Source of the DNA: Mesorhizobium sp. 65-26
GTDB lineage: Bacteria; Pseudomonadota; Alphaproteobacteria; Rhizobiales; Rhizobiaceae
NCBI GenBank assembly: GCA_001899205.1
Contig: MKVL01000026.1
Coordinates: forward strand, 1-58,896
Reading direction: 5' to 3'
DNA length: 58,896 bases
The notes under the pieces are model-generated. The model was not told where the DNA came from, did no database searches, and was given only the letters and a program-made list of their open reading frames with translations. Below, piece by piece: positions 9,679 to 20,942 of the stretch (the stretch's first letter is position 1; every line of letters begins with the position of its first letter). The position numbers and the translations under genes are program-made.

Positions 9679-11514
9679 CTAGTCCTGGGCCTCGGATTTG
9701 TGCAGGACATCGGCTGTTTCGTCGCTCAGGGCCTGGCCGGCCCGCCGTGGCGGCGCCAGCGGTGTCGGGATCGGCGTGCCGATATTGCCCTTCAGGAAGC
9801 GCTGGCCGGCCCGCACGCCCTCGGCCAGCTGGATCTCGAAACGGGCGGCGTCGCGCCGCCGGACATCCTCGATCACCTCGGCGACCTCTTCCGGATCGAC
9901 GCCCAGTGCCTCGAGCGTCGAGCCCCCGAAGACAAGCGCCGATTCGAAAGTCTCGCGGATCTGATAGTCGACACCGGCACGGATGAGTTGCAGGGCCGTA
10001 CCACGGTCGAAAGCTCGCGCCAGGACGGTGAGCAGCGGGAACTCCGCCTTGACCAGTTCGGCTATGCGAACAGCGGCATCCGCCTTGTCGACACAGATGA
10101 GCACGGCGCGCGCCCTGCCGGCGCCGGCGGCGTGGAGGATATCAAGCCTTGTGCCATCGCCGTAGTAAACCTTGAATCCGAAGTCGGCCGCCGCCTGGAT
10201 CATCTCGACGTCGTTGTCGATGATCGATACGTCGATGCCGCGCAGCAGCAGCGGCTGGCTGGCGATCTGGCCGAAGCGGCCGAAGCCGATGATCAGCACG
10301 CTGCCGGTCAGCCCATCGGCGATATCGACGCCCTCCAGCGACTGCTGGTCGCGCGGCGTCAGGCGGCGCAGCGCCACGATGGCGAGCGGCGTCAGCACCA
10401 TGGAGATGATGACGATGGCGGTGAGGGTGGCATTGGCGTTTGCGTCGATGATGCCTACAGCCGCCGCCGAGGAATAGAGAACGAAGGCGAACTCGCCGCC
10501 CTGTGCCATGAAGACGGCTCGCTCCAGCGCCTCGCGGTGACCGGTCTTGAGGATGCGCGCGACGAGATAGATGCCGAGCGCCTTCATCACCATGTAGGCG
10601 ACGACATAGATGGCGATGAGCCGCCAGTTCTGCGCCACCACATGCAGGTCGAGCGACATGCCGACGGCCAGGAAGAAAAGCCCGAGCAGGATGCCGCGAA
10701 ACGGCTCGATGTCAGCCTCGAGTTGGTGCCGGAAGGTCGATTCAGAGAGCAAGACGCCGGCGAGGAATGCGCCCATCGCCATGGAGAGCCCCGAAAGCTG
10801 CATGGCGAGGGCCGAGCCGAGCACAACCAGCAGGGCCGCCGCCGTCATGACTTCCCGGGCGCGCGCGTCGGCAAGGATGCGGAAGAACGGGTTGAGCAGG
10901 TAGCGGCCGGCCACGACCAACCCGACGATGGCTGCCAGGCCGATCCCCACCTCTGTCAGCCGCTCACCAAGGCTCGTATCGGCGCCTCCGGGCGCGAGGA
11001 AAGCGATAAGCGCCAGCAACGGCACGATCGCCAGGTCCTCCAGGAGCAGGATGGACACGATGCGCTGGCCCTTGGGCGAGGAGATATCGCCGCGCTCCTC
11101 CAGCAATTGCATCACGATCGCGGTCGAGGTCAGGACGAAGCCGGCCCCGGCAACGAAGGACTGCGCGATGGAAAAGCCTCCAGCGAGACCGACACCGGTG
11201 AGCAGCAGTGCGCATACGCCCACCTGAAGCGCGCCGAGCCCGAAGATCTCGCGGCGCAGTCCCCACAGGCGCGATGGCTGCATCTCCAGGCCGATGATGA
11301 ACAGGAACATGACCACGCCCAGCTCGGCGACATGCAGGATGGCCTGCGATTCGGAGAACACCTTTATGCCGAAAGGGCCGATCACCACGCCGGCGGCGAG
11401 ATAGCCGAGAATGGAACCCAACCCCATGCGCCGGAAGATCGGTACGGCAACGACGCCAGCGGCAAGCAGCGCCACCACCTGGACGAGATCGCTGCCGGAT
11501 GCCTCTGCCGCCAT
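9679..11514 (-). CDS. Kef-type K+/H+ antiporter with RCK domain (CPA2 family)
   Basis: About 611 residues. The first ~390 form the CPA2 transporter domain with 12-13 hydrophobic segments, including LGYLAAGVVIGPFG and FIIGLEMQPSRLWGLRR. A TrkA-N/RCK domain follows, with the nucleotide-binding GFGRFGQ and IDNDVEMIQ. Such proteins exchange monovalent cations for protons in the inner membrane and are gated by NAD(H) or glutathione adducts; KefB and KefC of E. coli are the models. The chosen ATG is at 11514; a TTG at 11562 would add 16 residues. No KefF/KefG-type ancillary subunit is adjacent. Confidence 0.9.
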   Translation of the reverse strand: MAAEASGSDLVQVVALLAAGVVAVPIFRRMGLGSILGYLAAGVVIGPFGIKVFSESQAILHVAELGVVMFLFIIGLEMQPSRLWGLRREIFGLGALQVGVCALLLTGVGLAGGFSIAQSFVAGAGFVLTSTAIVMQLLEERGDISSPKGQRIVSILLLEDLAIVPLLALIAFLAPGGADTSLGERLTEVGIGLAAIVGLVVAGRYLLNPFFRILADARAREVMTAAALLVVLGSALAMQLSGLSMAMGAFLAGVLLSESTFRHQLEADIEPFRGILLGLFFLAVGMSLDLHVVAQNWRLIAIYVVAYMVMKALGIYLVARILKTGHREALERAVFMAQGGEFAFVLYSSAAAVGIIDANANATLTAIVIISMVLTPLAIVALRRLTPRDQQSLEGVDIADGLTGSVLIIGFGRFGQIASQPLLLRGIDVSIIDNDVEMIQAAADFGFKVYYGDGTRLDILHAAGAGRARAVLICVDKADAAVRIAELVKAEFPLLTVLARAFDRGTALQLIRAGVDYQIRETFESALVFGGSTLEALGVDPEEVAEVIEDVRRRDAARFEIQLAEGVRAGQRFLKGNIGTPIPTPLAPPRRAGQALSDETADVLHKSEAQD

Positions 11515-11766
11515 TCTGCCGTTCCGCTTGCTACGTGGGAGACCGCGCGCGCGGCCGGACAAGTCCGCAAGATAGGGGCTTCGCCCGGCCTAGAACAGTG
11601 CCAATACCGTCGGCGTCGGCATTGTTGCAGCGGCGTTACACAAGTTTAAGTCGAGCTTTAAGTGCGGGCGGTTGCATGTCGCCGGCAACACAGCCTATGA
11701 GCGATCGGCTTGGGTATTTGGCGGGCAGGCAACGATGGGTCGCCTGCATTTGAGGAGACAATTGAT

Positions 11767-12033
11767 ATGAAGAAGTTTTTGTTTGTTGCCGTTGGTCTGG
11801 CGATGCTTGCCGGTTCGGCTTGTTCCAAGGCCCCTGAATGCACCACCGAGACGGCGTCCAAGAAGGCCCAGGAACTGGTCGCGGCGTTGCAGGCAGCCGT
11901 TACGAAGGACCCGTCCAAGGCCGCCGATCTTACGGCGAAGGTTCAGGCCGTGACCGAGAAATACAAGGACGCCACGACGATGGCCGACGCCTGCAAGGCC
12001 TATGACGAGGTGCTGGCCGCCATCAAGGGCTGA
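11767..12033 (+). CDS. Small exported helical protein, possible lipoprotein
   Basis: An 88-residue protein with a signal sequence MKKFLFVAVGLAMLAGSACSK. The cysteine at residue 19 could be a lipobox cysteine, although the residues before it (GSA) are not the best match. The mature part is a lysine/alanine-rich amphipathic helix with two more cysteines. The ATG at 11767 is chosen because GAGGAGACA sits just upstream and the signal peptide begins there; an upstream in-frame ATG would bury it. A strong terminator follows. I do not recognise a family. Confidence 0.72.
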   Translation: MKKFLFVAVGLAMLAGSACSKAPECTTETASKKAQELVAALQAAVTKDPSKAADLTAKVQAVTEKYKDATTMADACKAYDEVLAAIKG

Positions 12034-12054
12034 TCTGGCCCGCAAAAAGCAAAG

Positions 12055-12084
12055 GGCGGCAGCCATTGGCTGTCGCCTTTTTTT
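12055..12084 (+). terminator. Rho-independent terminator
   Basis: GGCGGCAGCC and GGCTGTCGCC pair as a 10-bp stem (one G-T pair) around ATT, followed by seven Ts. It ends the small exported-protein gene at 12033. Confidence 0.9.
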
Positions 12085-12106
12085 GATTCGTAGGTGGATA
12101 TACGCG

Positions 12107-12661
12107 TCAGTTGCGGGCGATGGCCCCGACCTCAACGCCATCGACCCGCTTCAGGCTCATGCCGATGACGGGGACCAACTGATCCGAGACCCGAACGGCA
12201 ACCGTAACGGTCATGGAATTGTCGTCGGGGATGCGCGCCTGCATGACCCCGCGCAACTGGTTGCGGTTGATGGTGAAGACCACTTTGTGGGCATCGACGA
12301 CATTGCCGCCGATAATGTCGAGGCCGGCGCCCGAGGAGCCGCCCATGAAGCTGCCCTTGTAGCCTTCCTTGCCCTTGTGCTCGACCTTTGCCGACATCTG
12401 CTGCGTGAAAACCCCGACCCGGCAGCCGCCATCGAGCGACATGCCCACCTTGCCGTCCGGCGTGCTGCCGGTGAAGGTGCAGGTGAACTTGGTGCCCTTG
12501 TACTTGCCGGCGATGATCTCGCCTGGCCCGATCCACTTGCCCTCGACCGACTGAAAGAACTGCTTGTCCGGGTCTCCGGCGAAGGCCGAGCCTGTGGAGC
12601 CTGCCACCGTGGCGCTGACGATAGCCGCTGGCAGAACGCAGGACAGGAATACGCTTTTCAT
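12107..12661 (-). CDS. Secreted hypothetical protein
   Basis: A 184-residue protein with a signal peptide (MKSVFLSCVLPAAIVSATVAG to SAFAGD). The mature part starts with EGKWIGPGEIIAGKYKGTKF and has the glycine/beta-strand pattern of a small beta-barrel, with two cysteines likely to form a disulfide in the periplasm. No catalytic motif is visible and I do not recognise a characterised family. A GTG nine bases upstream is an alternative start. It converges on the terminator at 12055-12084 and is divided from the next leftward gene by 126 bases. Confidence 0.75.
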   Translation of the reverse strand: MKSVFLSCVLPAAIVSATVAGSTGSAFAGDPDKQFFQSVEGKWIGPGEIIAGKYKGTKFTCTFTGSTPDGKVGMSLDGGCRVGVFTQQMSAKVEHKGKEGYKGSFMGGSSGAGLDIIGGNVVDAHKVVFTINRNQLRGVMQARIPDDNSMTVTVAVRVSDQLVPVIGMSLKRVDGVEVGAIARN

Positions 12662-12787
12662 CGACGACACCCGGCAAGGACGATTGTTCTCTGGAACCCA
12701 TCCTGACCATGAACAAGATTGGTTAATGCTTCGTCACCGGGGCCGTCGCCCAAGGGCCTGGATACACGTCTTTGGCGCGCTTGTTTC

Positions 12788-13885
12788 CTACTTGGCGGGC
12801 TGCGTTGCCCCGGTATCCTTCTTCGTGGCGAACGATGTCAGGGCCGACAGGAAATCGCCAAGGCCGGGGCGCTTTGAGGCGCTGAAGGGAAGGGGTCTGG
12901 TGGTTTCCATCGCGGCGATTCCGATTCGCGCCGTCATCATGCCGTTGACGACGCCCTCTCCGAGTTTCGCGGAAAGCCGCGCCGCGAGCCCATGCCCCAC
13001 GATCTGCTGCACGAAACTGTCGCCGACGGCGATAGAGCCCGTTACGGCCAGATGCGCCAGAACGCTGCGCGCCAGACGGAAGAAGCCCAGCGTTCCTGGT
13101 CGTCCCCCGTAGAGTTCGGAAAGCCGGCGGATCAGCCTGCCTGCCTCGAACACCACATAGGCGACATCGACCAGGGCGCGCGGGCTGACGGCGGTCACCA
13201 GCGACACGCGCTTGGCGGCTTCCAGGATCATCACCTTTGCCCTAGCGTCCAGCGGCCCCAGTATCTCCGCTTCGGCGAGCCGCACCAGATCGCCGCCATC
13301 GATGACCTCGCCGCGCAGCGCCGCGAGCGCGCGCCTGCCGGCGGCGGTTTCCGGTTTCGCCGCCACAAACGCCGACAGTTCGTCCACAACGGAGCGGGCC
13401 GCGGCCGGGTCGTCACGCGCCACCGCGTCGAGTGCCCTTTTCTGAAGCTTCTCGACCTCGGCCAGCCGGGCGATGGCGAGGAACTCACGCACGAGGATCG
13501 CCGCCAGCGCCAGCGCCGCAAGTGCTGCCATTCCAGCCGCGAGCCAGCCAAGCCAGGGAGCGCGCTCGAAAAGGCTGCGGATCAACCCGTCGATCCAAAG
13601 CCCGACAGCGAGCGAAATCAGCACGCCAAGGGCGCCGAAGAACATGGCGCCGAGCAGGGAACGGCTCTTCGGCGCGGCAACCGGCGGCGGTTCGGCCGTC
13701 ACGATATCGGGTTCGTCGAAGACATCGACCTCCGCCGGCACGACGATCGCCATTTCACTTTTAAGGGCGCGCGGCTTGCGATGCGGCATGGGGTGGTCCT
13801 CGCGCGCCGAATCCGCCGCCGGTTGGGTCATCGGCCTGGCTTCCGGTTCGAGGCGGAATGCCGCCGGCTTGCGGGTCGCTGTCAT
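12788..13885 (-). CDS. YcjF-like inner-membrane protein (TIGR01620/DUF697)
   Basis: A 365-residue protein with a charged proline-rich N-terminus (~80 residues), two membrane helices (LLGAMFFGALGVLISLAVGL, and WLGWLAAGMAALAALALAAI), then a helical cytoplasmic domain with the C-terminal DUF697 segment (LARSVLAHLAVTGSIAVGD). YcjF partners the P-loop protein YcjX in many proteobacteria, often under envelope-stress control. Here it follows the ycjX-like gene with a four-base ATGA overlap, which supports a joint function at the inner membrane. The biochemical role of the pair is not settled. Confidence 0.88.
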   Translation of the reverse strand: MTATRKPAAFRLEPEARPMTQPAADSAREDHPMPHRKPRALKSEMAIVVPAEVDVFDEPDIVTAEPPPVAAPKSRSLLGAMFFGALGVLISLAVGLWIDGLIRSLFERAPWLGWLAAGMAALAALALAAILVREFLAIARLAEVEKLQKRALDAVARDDPAAARSVVDELSAFVAAKPETAAGRRALAALRGEVIDGGDLVRLAEAEILGPLDARAKVMILEAAKRVSLVTAVSPRALVDVAYVVFEAGRLIRRLSELYGGRPGTLGFFRLARSVLAHLAVTGSIAVGDSFVQQIVGHGLAARLSAKLGEGVVNGMMTARIGIAAMETTRPLPFSASKRPGLGDFLSALTSFATKKDTGATQPAK

Positions 13886-15357
13886 GCCAGATGGTCTCCG
13901 ATCAGAAACTGCAACGCCCGGTCGAGCCGGATATGCGGCAGGGACAGCGTGACGCCCTCCGCGGTGCGTTCGAGCTTGGGCGGACGAAAGCGGACGAAGC
14001 GGATGGAGGCATCCGTCGCATCCTGCCGATGCGATCCGGACGCATCGAAAACCGCATCAATCTTTTCGGGTAAATCGCCGGGAAATATGGCGGTTTCCGT
14101 CTTTCCGTCGAAAGTCTCGCCGTTGATTCTCTCGCCCGCCAGTGGGGTGCCGATGATGACAGGCAGTGATTCCCGGCCCTGTTTGACGGTGCCTTCGCGG
14201 GTAGCACGCACCGCAGCCATCGCCACCACGTCGACCTTCGCGCCGGTGAAATTCGCGCGCGCCATGGCGCGGTCGGCCAGCCGCCGAACGATCGCCTGCA
14301 GGCGATCGTGGCTTTCATGATGCAGATGGTCCGCCTTGGTGGCGGCGATCAGTATGCGGTCGATGCGCCGCGAGAATAGGTCGGTGAGGATGTTGCCGCG
14401 GCCGGGGCGGAAGCAGGCCAGGATCTCGGTCACCGCGCGCTCGAGATCGGCCATGGCCGCGGGGCCGGCATTGAGCGCCTGCAGCGCGTCGATCAGCACG
14501 ATCTGACGGTCGAGCCGCGTTATGTGCTCGCGAAAGAACGGCTTCACCACATGCGTCTTGTAGGCCTCATAGCGGCGCTCCATCATCGCGTGCAGAGACC
14601 CGGCGCGCGCGCGTCCGCCATCAATGCCGGGCAGGGGAGCAAAGGTCAGCGCGGGGGATCCTTCGAGGTCGCCGGGCATCAGGAAACGCCCCGGCGGCAA
14701 GGTCGAGAGCGCGCGGTCGTCGAGCTTGCAGGCCTTGAGATAGGCGGCGAAGCTTTCCGCCAGCTTCCTGGCGGTCATCTCGTCGGCATCGACGTTGGGG
14801 TCGACAGCGGCCGACAGCCCGCGCCAGGTTTCGGACAGGTCCGAGCGCACCGGCAGCGCCGCCAGCTCGAAGGCCTCGCGCGAGAAATCGGTGTAGGATT
14901 TGCCCATAAGCGGCAGGTCGAGCAGCCATTCGCCGGGATAGTCGACGACGTCGACCGACAGTTTTCCAGCCGAGAACATGCGGTTCCAGCCCGAGGCCGA
15001 TTCATATTCGATGGTCAGTCTCAGTTCCGAGATGGCGCGGGTCGAGTCGGGCCAGATGCGGTCGTTGACAAGGGCTGCGACGTGGTCCTCGTACTGGAAT
15101 CGTGGCACGGCGTCGTCGGGCTGCTCTTCCAGGAAGGCCCGGGAGATGCGCCCGGATTTCTGTGCCTCGAACAGGGGCAGGCGGCCGCCATGGATCAGGT
15201 TATGGACGAGCGAGGAGATGAAGACCGTCTTGCCGGCGCGGGAAAGTCCGGTGACGCCCAGGCGCAGCGATGGCGAGAACAGACCCGCGGCCCGTCCGGA
15301 AAGCGTATCCAGGGCAATCCTCGCCTCGTCGGTCAAACTGGTCAGCGATGATGCCAA
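13882..15357 (-). CDS. YcjX-like P-loop GTPase (DUF463)
   Basis: A 491-residue protein of the YcjX/DUF463 family. The Walker A motif GLSRAGKT is near residue 36, VVDYPGEWLLDLPL near residue 137 is the family's switch-like signature, and IAATKADHLH is the NKxD-like guanine-specificity region. It is a soluble nucleotide-binding stress protein whose target is unknown. The likely start is TTG at 15357 with GGGGAATCC upstream; no in-frame ATG precedes the conserved region. Its stop overlaps the YcjF-like start by four bases, so the two form an operon. Confidence 0.9.
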   Translation of the reverse strand: MASSLTSLTDEARIALDTLSGRAAGLFSPSLRLGVTGLSRAGKTVFISSLVHNLIHGGRLPLFEAQKSGRISRAFLEEQPDDAVPRFQYEDHVAALVNDRIWPDSTRAISELRLTIEYESASGWNRMFSAGKLSVDVVDYPGEWLLDLPLMGKSYTDFSREAFELAALPVRSDLSETWRGLSAAVDPNVDADEMTARKLAESFAAYLKACKLDDRALSTLPPGRFLMPGDLEGSPALTFAPLPGIDGGRARAGSLHAMMERRYEAYKTHVVKPFFREHITRLDRQIVLIDALQALNAGPAAMADLERAVTEILACFRPGRGNILTDLFSRRIDRILIAATKADHLHHESHDRLQAIVRRLADRAMARANFTGAKVDVVAMAAVRATREGTVKQGRESLPVIIGTPLAGERINGETFDGKTETAIFPGDLPEKIDAVFDASGSHRQDATDASIRFVRFRPPKLERTAEGVTLSLPHIRLDRALQFLIGDHLA

Positions 15358-15474
15358 GATGCGGATTCCCCGGGGCTCTTTTACGCATTGCCTGCGATTT
15401 CAAGAACGCCATAGCGGTCTGCGTTCTTCAGACAGGCTCCGATATAGGTTCGCGCACGCGGCTTTGAAATGGCG

Positions 15475-15978
15475 TCATAGGTCGGCCGGCGTCAGGAAGG
15501 CTTCGAGATAGCCGGCACCTTGCTCCGCGCAGGACAGCGGTGTGTCGAACCGGACGACCGCCAGGCCGGAAGTGGGAAAGCCGTAGTTCAGCATTTCCCG
15601 CGCTCCGTCTTCCCCCGCGCCCGAGACGGCGATGGCGAGGTCCTCCATCATCGGGTTGTGGCCGATGACCAGCAGCGAGCCCGGCGCGCCGTTCGCCCGG
15701 ATAAGGTCCAGGTATCCGGCGGCATCTTCGCTGTAGAGTGCGTCCAGGAACAGCACGCGGCCAGTATCGGTGTGGCCTGCCAGGCCTTCCAGCGTCTGTC
15801 GCGCCCGCTTCGCATTCGAACAGAGCGTCAGGTCGGGAACGAAGTCGCGAACGCGCATCACCGCGCCCATCAACTCGGCGTCGGCGATGCCTGAGGCATC
15901 GAGCGCCCGGTCGAAATCCCGCATGCCTGGAAGCGCCCATCCGGCCTTGGCGTGTCTCAACAGGAAAAGCCGGTTCAC
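15475..15978 (-). CDS. SixA-type phosphohistidine phosphatase
   Basis: A 167-residue histidine-phosphatase-superfamily protein. The N-terminal LFLLRHAKAGW carries the catalytic RH pair in the RHAK form typical of SixA, and VIGHNPMMEDLA holds the second catalytic histidine. SixA in E. coli dephosphorylates phosphohistidine on Hpt domains or the nitrogen phosphotransferase system. The start is set at GTG 15978 because GGAGG lies five bases upstream and the conserved motif begins three codons later; an ATG 96 bases upstream would add an unrelated tail. An orphan Hpt gene is at 3019 in this window, but a link is speculative. Confidence 0.88.
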   Translation of the reverse strand: MNRLFLLRHAKAGWALPGMRDFDRALDASGIADAELMGAVMRVRDFVPDLTLCSNAKRARQTLEGLAGHTDTGRVLFLDALYSEDAAGYLDLIRANGAPGSLLVIGHNPMMEDLAIAVSGAGEDGAREMLNYGFPTSGLAVVRFDTPLSCAEQGAGYLEAFLTPADL

Positions 15979-16238
15979 GAAGCCTCCATCCCCCGCCCGC
16001 GAAACCGGTCGCGAGCGTTCGTGGATTAGCCATGAGAACGCGGGCGGACACAATGGGCAATGCCGGCCAACCATGCCGAATCGTGCGAGAATTCGCCGTC
16101 ATCACCCGGCTTTAGGATGTTGTGGAAAGCCTCGCGCGGGACGGTGACAATTGCGTGAGACGATTACCGATTGCGCTTGTGCAGGCGTGTGGCGACGAAT
16201 ATATAGGCGCCAAATTTGGGGTTGTCTGGGTGAGTCGA

Positions 16239-16655
16239 ATGAACGATCTCGTTACTGCCGATTACGTACCCTCAGAAGACGAGCCGTTCATGAACGAGCG
16301 GCAGAAAGCTTACTTCCGCCTGAAGCTCGTCAATTGGAAAAACGACATACTGCGCGAAGCGCGCGAAACTCTCGAAATCCTTCAGCAAGAAAACGCCAAC
16401 CATCCTGATCTTGCCGACCGCGCCTCTTCCGAAACCGACCGTGCCATCGAACTGCGGGCGCGTGACCGCCAGCGCAAGTTGATCTCCAAGATCGATTCCG
16501 CTCTGCAGCGGATCGACGAGGGCACCTATGGCTATTGCGAGGAGACCGGCGAGCCGATCGCGCTGAAGCGCCTGGACGCCCGTCCGATCGCGACCCTTTC
16601 GATCGAGGCGCAGGAACGTCACGAGCGCCGCGAAAAGGTCTACAGGGACGATTGA
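16239..16655 (+). CDS. dksA: RNA polymerase-binding stringent-response factor DksA
   Basis: A 138-residue DksA-family protein that binds the RNA polymerase secondary channel and works with ppGpp. It has the long coiled-coil (residues ~35-92, with the tip DLADRASSETDRA) and the C-terminal globular domain GTYGYCEETGEPI to RPIATLSIEAQ. Only the first of the four zinc-ligand positions is cysteine (Cys100); the others are Thr103, Ser121 and Ala124, so it cannot hold zinc as E. coli DksA does, a feature of the zinc-independent DksA2 type. The ATG at 16239 precedes the conserved part; ATG 16290 is an alternative. A clear terminator follows. Confidence 0.95.
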   Translation: MNDLVTADYVPSEDEPFMNERQKAYFRLKLVNWKNDILREARETLEILQQENANHPDLADRASSETDRAIELRARDRQRKLISKIDSALQRIDEGTYGYCEETGEPIALKRLDARPIATLSIEAQERHERREKVYRDD

Positions 16656-16688
16656 TCGTTCCGCTGCACAACGAATAACTGCTTTTGT

Positions 16689-16710
16689 GGCCGGTGTTCC
16701 GGCCTTTTTT
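16689..16710 (+). terminator. Rho-independent terminator of dksA
   Basis: GGCCGG and CCGGCC form a 6-bp GC stem around TGTT, followed by six Ts, 34 bases after the dksA stop. Confidence 0.9.
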
Positions 16711-16764
16711 GTTAGCCTTGACGCAAGGCCTCCGTGTCTTCGGTCCGTCCCCGTTTCTGGCCGA

Positions 16765-17484
16765 TTACCGTTTCTGGCTTGAAAGCTCGCCCAGCAGTTT
16801 CGTCATCTCGTCATCCGGAGTAGCCGGGGCCTTCGGTGCGGGCTTGCTCGGCGCAATGGGCGGGTGCGGGTCGTCTAGCGACACTTCGAGCTCCCGCATC
16901 AGCGTATCGTCGATCGAATCATCCCTCGACGGCACCGTATGCCGGGTCGCGGAACCGTTGGTCGCTCCATAGGCGGGCAACGGCGGCAGCGGCGAAGGCT
17001 GATGGACGGGCTCAGCCGGTCTCGGCGCCGGCGCGACCGGACGCGGCCTTGAGGGTGCCGGCTGCGGCGGTGGTGCTGGTCTTGTCGGCGCCAGGGCTGG
17101 CTGCTGGACAGGTTGAGGCGGGCGTGGCCTCGGCGCCTGTGCGGGCTGTGCGACCGCCTCGCCCGTCAGCGCCGGCCGGCGTGGCGCGGCGAGCCGGATA
17201 TCGCGCTCGACCACGACGTCGGTGGGGCCGCCGATAAGCAGCAGGTGTTCGATGTCGTCGCGCCGCACCAGCACCAGGCGCCGGTGGCTGTCGACAGCGG
17301 TGGCATCCATCACGGCCAGCCGCGTCTTGCGGTTCCTCCCTCCGGCCACGAACGTGCCGAATGTCAGGCTGCGCACAAGCTTGATGGCGACGAGAACGAC
17401 GATGAGCAGGATCAGAGCCGCGAACGTCCACAGCAGCCCGGCTGTGTAACCAGGGCCCGCCACGCTATCCAGCCACTGCAGCAT
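16765..17484 (-). CDS. fliO: FliO-like flagellar export protein
   Basis: A 239-residue single-span membrane protein. An N-terminal helix (AGLLWTFAALILLIVVLVAIKL) is followed by the compact FliO domain (TRLAVMDATAVDSHRRLVLVRRDDIEHLLLIGG, split here only in description by its two strands, ending VVVERDI) and a long proline-rich tail. FliO assists assembly of the FliPQR core of the flagellar export apparatus. It lies outside any flagellar cluster, between dksA and cckA. The ATG at 17484 is preceded by GGGGGAG at ideal spacing; a GTG four codons upstream is less likely. The residue run quoted above marks residues ~59-93; the assignment is by domain resemblance. Confidence 0.7.
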   Translation of the reverse strand: MLQWLDSVAGPGYTAGLLWTFAALILLIVVLVAIKLVRSLTFGTFVAGGRNRKTRLAVMDATAVDSHRRLVLVRRDDIEHLLLIGGPTDVVVERDIRLAAPRRPALTGEAVAQPAQAPRPRPPQPVQQPALAPTRPAPPPQPAPSRPRPVAPAPRPAEPVHQPSPLPPLPAYGATNGSATRHTVPSRDDSIDDTLMRELEVSLDDPHPPIAPSKPAPKAPATPDDEMTKLLGELSSQKR

Positions 17485-17698
17485 CGGCTCCCCCACGTCG
17501 CCTTTCTTGAGTTGACGAACACTAGACCGTTGCGGCTGGCCACCGCAAGTTGCCTTTCACGCTTCGTGAACTTGCTGAACTGCGCGCCGCACGATGTCAT
17601 TTTTGAAGTGGATTTGCCGCCAAGGCCTTTTCCGGACTAGGAGAATGTGATTCAACCCGTGAGGGGGCGCAGCGCCGGAATTCACGAGCAGGGGGCAC

Positions 17699-20269
<2,571 letters not shown>

Positions 20270-20276
20270 CGCTTTC

Positions 20277-20296
20277 CAGGCCCGCTTGCGGGCCTG
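20277..20296 (+). terminator. Candidate hairpin terminator after cckA
   Basis: CAGGCCCGC and GCGGGCCTG are perfect inverted repeats separated by two bases, seven bases after the cckA stop. No T run follows, so termination strength is uncertain. Confidence 0.5.
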
Positions 20297-20374
20297 CGCC
20301 GGCTGTCGCCGATCGGCTCGGCTTCATCCGGCGTGCTCCAGACGCCTGCCTGGAACGCGCCAAATATTCGCCCG

Positions 20375-20680
20375 TCAGGCAGCCTGCCGCTTCAGCGCCG
20401 ACAGTTCGTCCGCGGTTGGTCGATGACCGCGCAGATAGAGAGCGCATGTGGTGCGTAGCATCGAGGCGAAGTTCGGTATCTGGCCATTGATCTCGATCGC
20501 CTCGTCATAGAGCTTCGAGATGAATTTCGGGGTCGTCAGGTTCTGGCTTTCGGCGATCTCGTCAAGCAGCGCCCAAAAGGTCGCCTCGAGCTGGATGCTG
20601 GTCGAATGTCCGTCGATCCGGATCGAGCGATTGATCTGGCGGTAGCCTTCCGGATCCTGCGCGGCAAAGACTCTGCACAT
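20375..20680 (-). CDS. Ribbon-helix-helix DNA-binding protein
   Basis: A 101-residue protein with a ribbon-helix-helix domain: the strand NRSIRIDGHSTSIQLEATFW is followed by two helices (LLDEIAESQ, and PKFISKLYDEAIE), as in the RHH_4 group common in alphaproteobacteria. Such proteins are usually small dimeric transcription regulators. GGGAGGTAACG at 20684-20694 is a very strong ribosome-binding site and fixes the ATG at 20680. That site overlaps the end of a possible 62-codon gene upstream, so the two may be co-translated. No toxin gene is adjacent, so it is not obviously an antitoxin. Confidence 0.8.
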   Translation of the reverse strand: MCRVFAAQDPEGYRQINRSIRIDGHSTSIQLEATFWALLDEIAESQNLTTPKFISKLYDEAIEINGQIPNFASMLRTTCALYLRGHRPTADELSALKRQAA

Positions 20681-20682
20681 CG

Positions 20683-20871
20683 TTACCTCCCGTTCTTGTG
20701 ATCTTGGGCGTCGGCGGAAGTCGTCGACACCTTTTGCATGCTGGCTGCTTTTGCCGGGCCATCTTCGGCTGCCAGGATGAAAACGGCAATCGGACTTTCG
20801 TCCCGAGAGCGACCGGCAAGTCGCGCGGCGATTCGGCCGGAAGCCTCGTGAATGCGGGCGACCTTATCCAT
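20683..20871 (-). CDS. Possible 62-residue protein ahead of the RHH gene
   Basis: An open frame of 62 residues on the same strand as the ribbon-helix-helix gene, ending two bases before its ATG. It begins MDKVARIHEASGRIAARLAG and has no recognised domain. In favour: a GGATCCGG element upstream of the ATG and tight spacing to the next gene. Against: no family is recognised and the C-terminal third is low-complexity. The VOC gene is divergent from it 71 bases away. Confidence 0.4.
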   Translation of the reverse strand: MDKVARIHEASGRIAARLAGRSRDESPIAVFILAAEDGPAKAASMQKVSTTSADAQDHKNGR

Positions 20872-20942
20872 TTCCGGATCCTATGCGTGGTAATCGGCTG
20901 CCACCACCTTTCCGCACCGGCGCCCATAATCCTCTCCAGGGC

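Noticed and set aside
9700-11649. 649-codon + strand frame over the Kef-type antiporter
   Set aside because: The - strand product has transporter helices and an RCK domain; the + strand product is low-complexity and charged.
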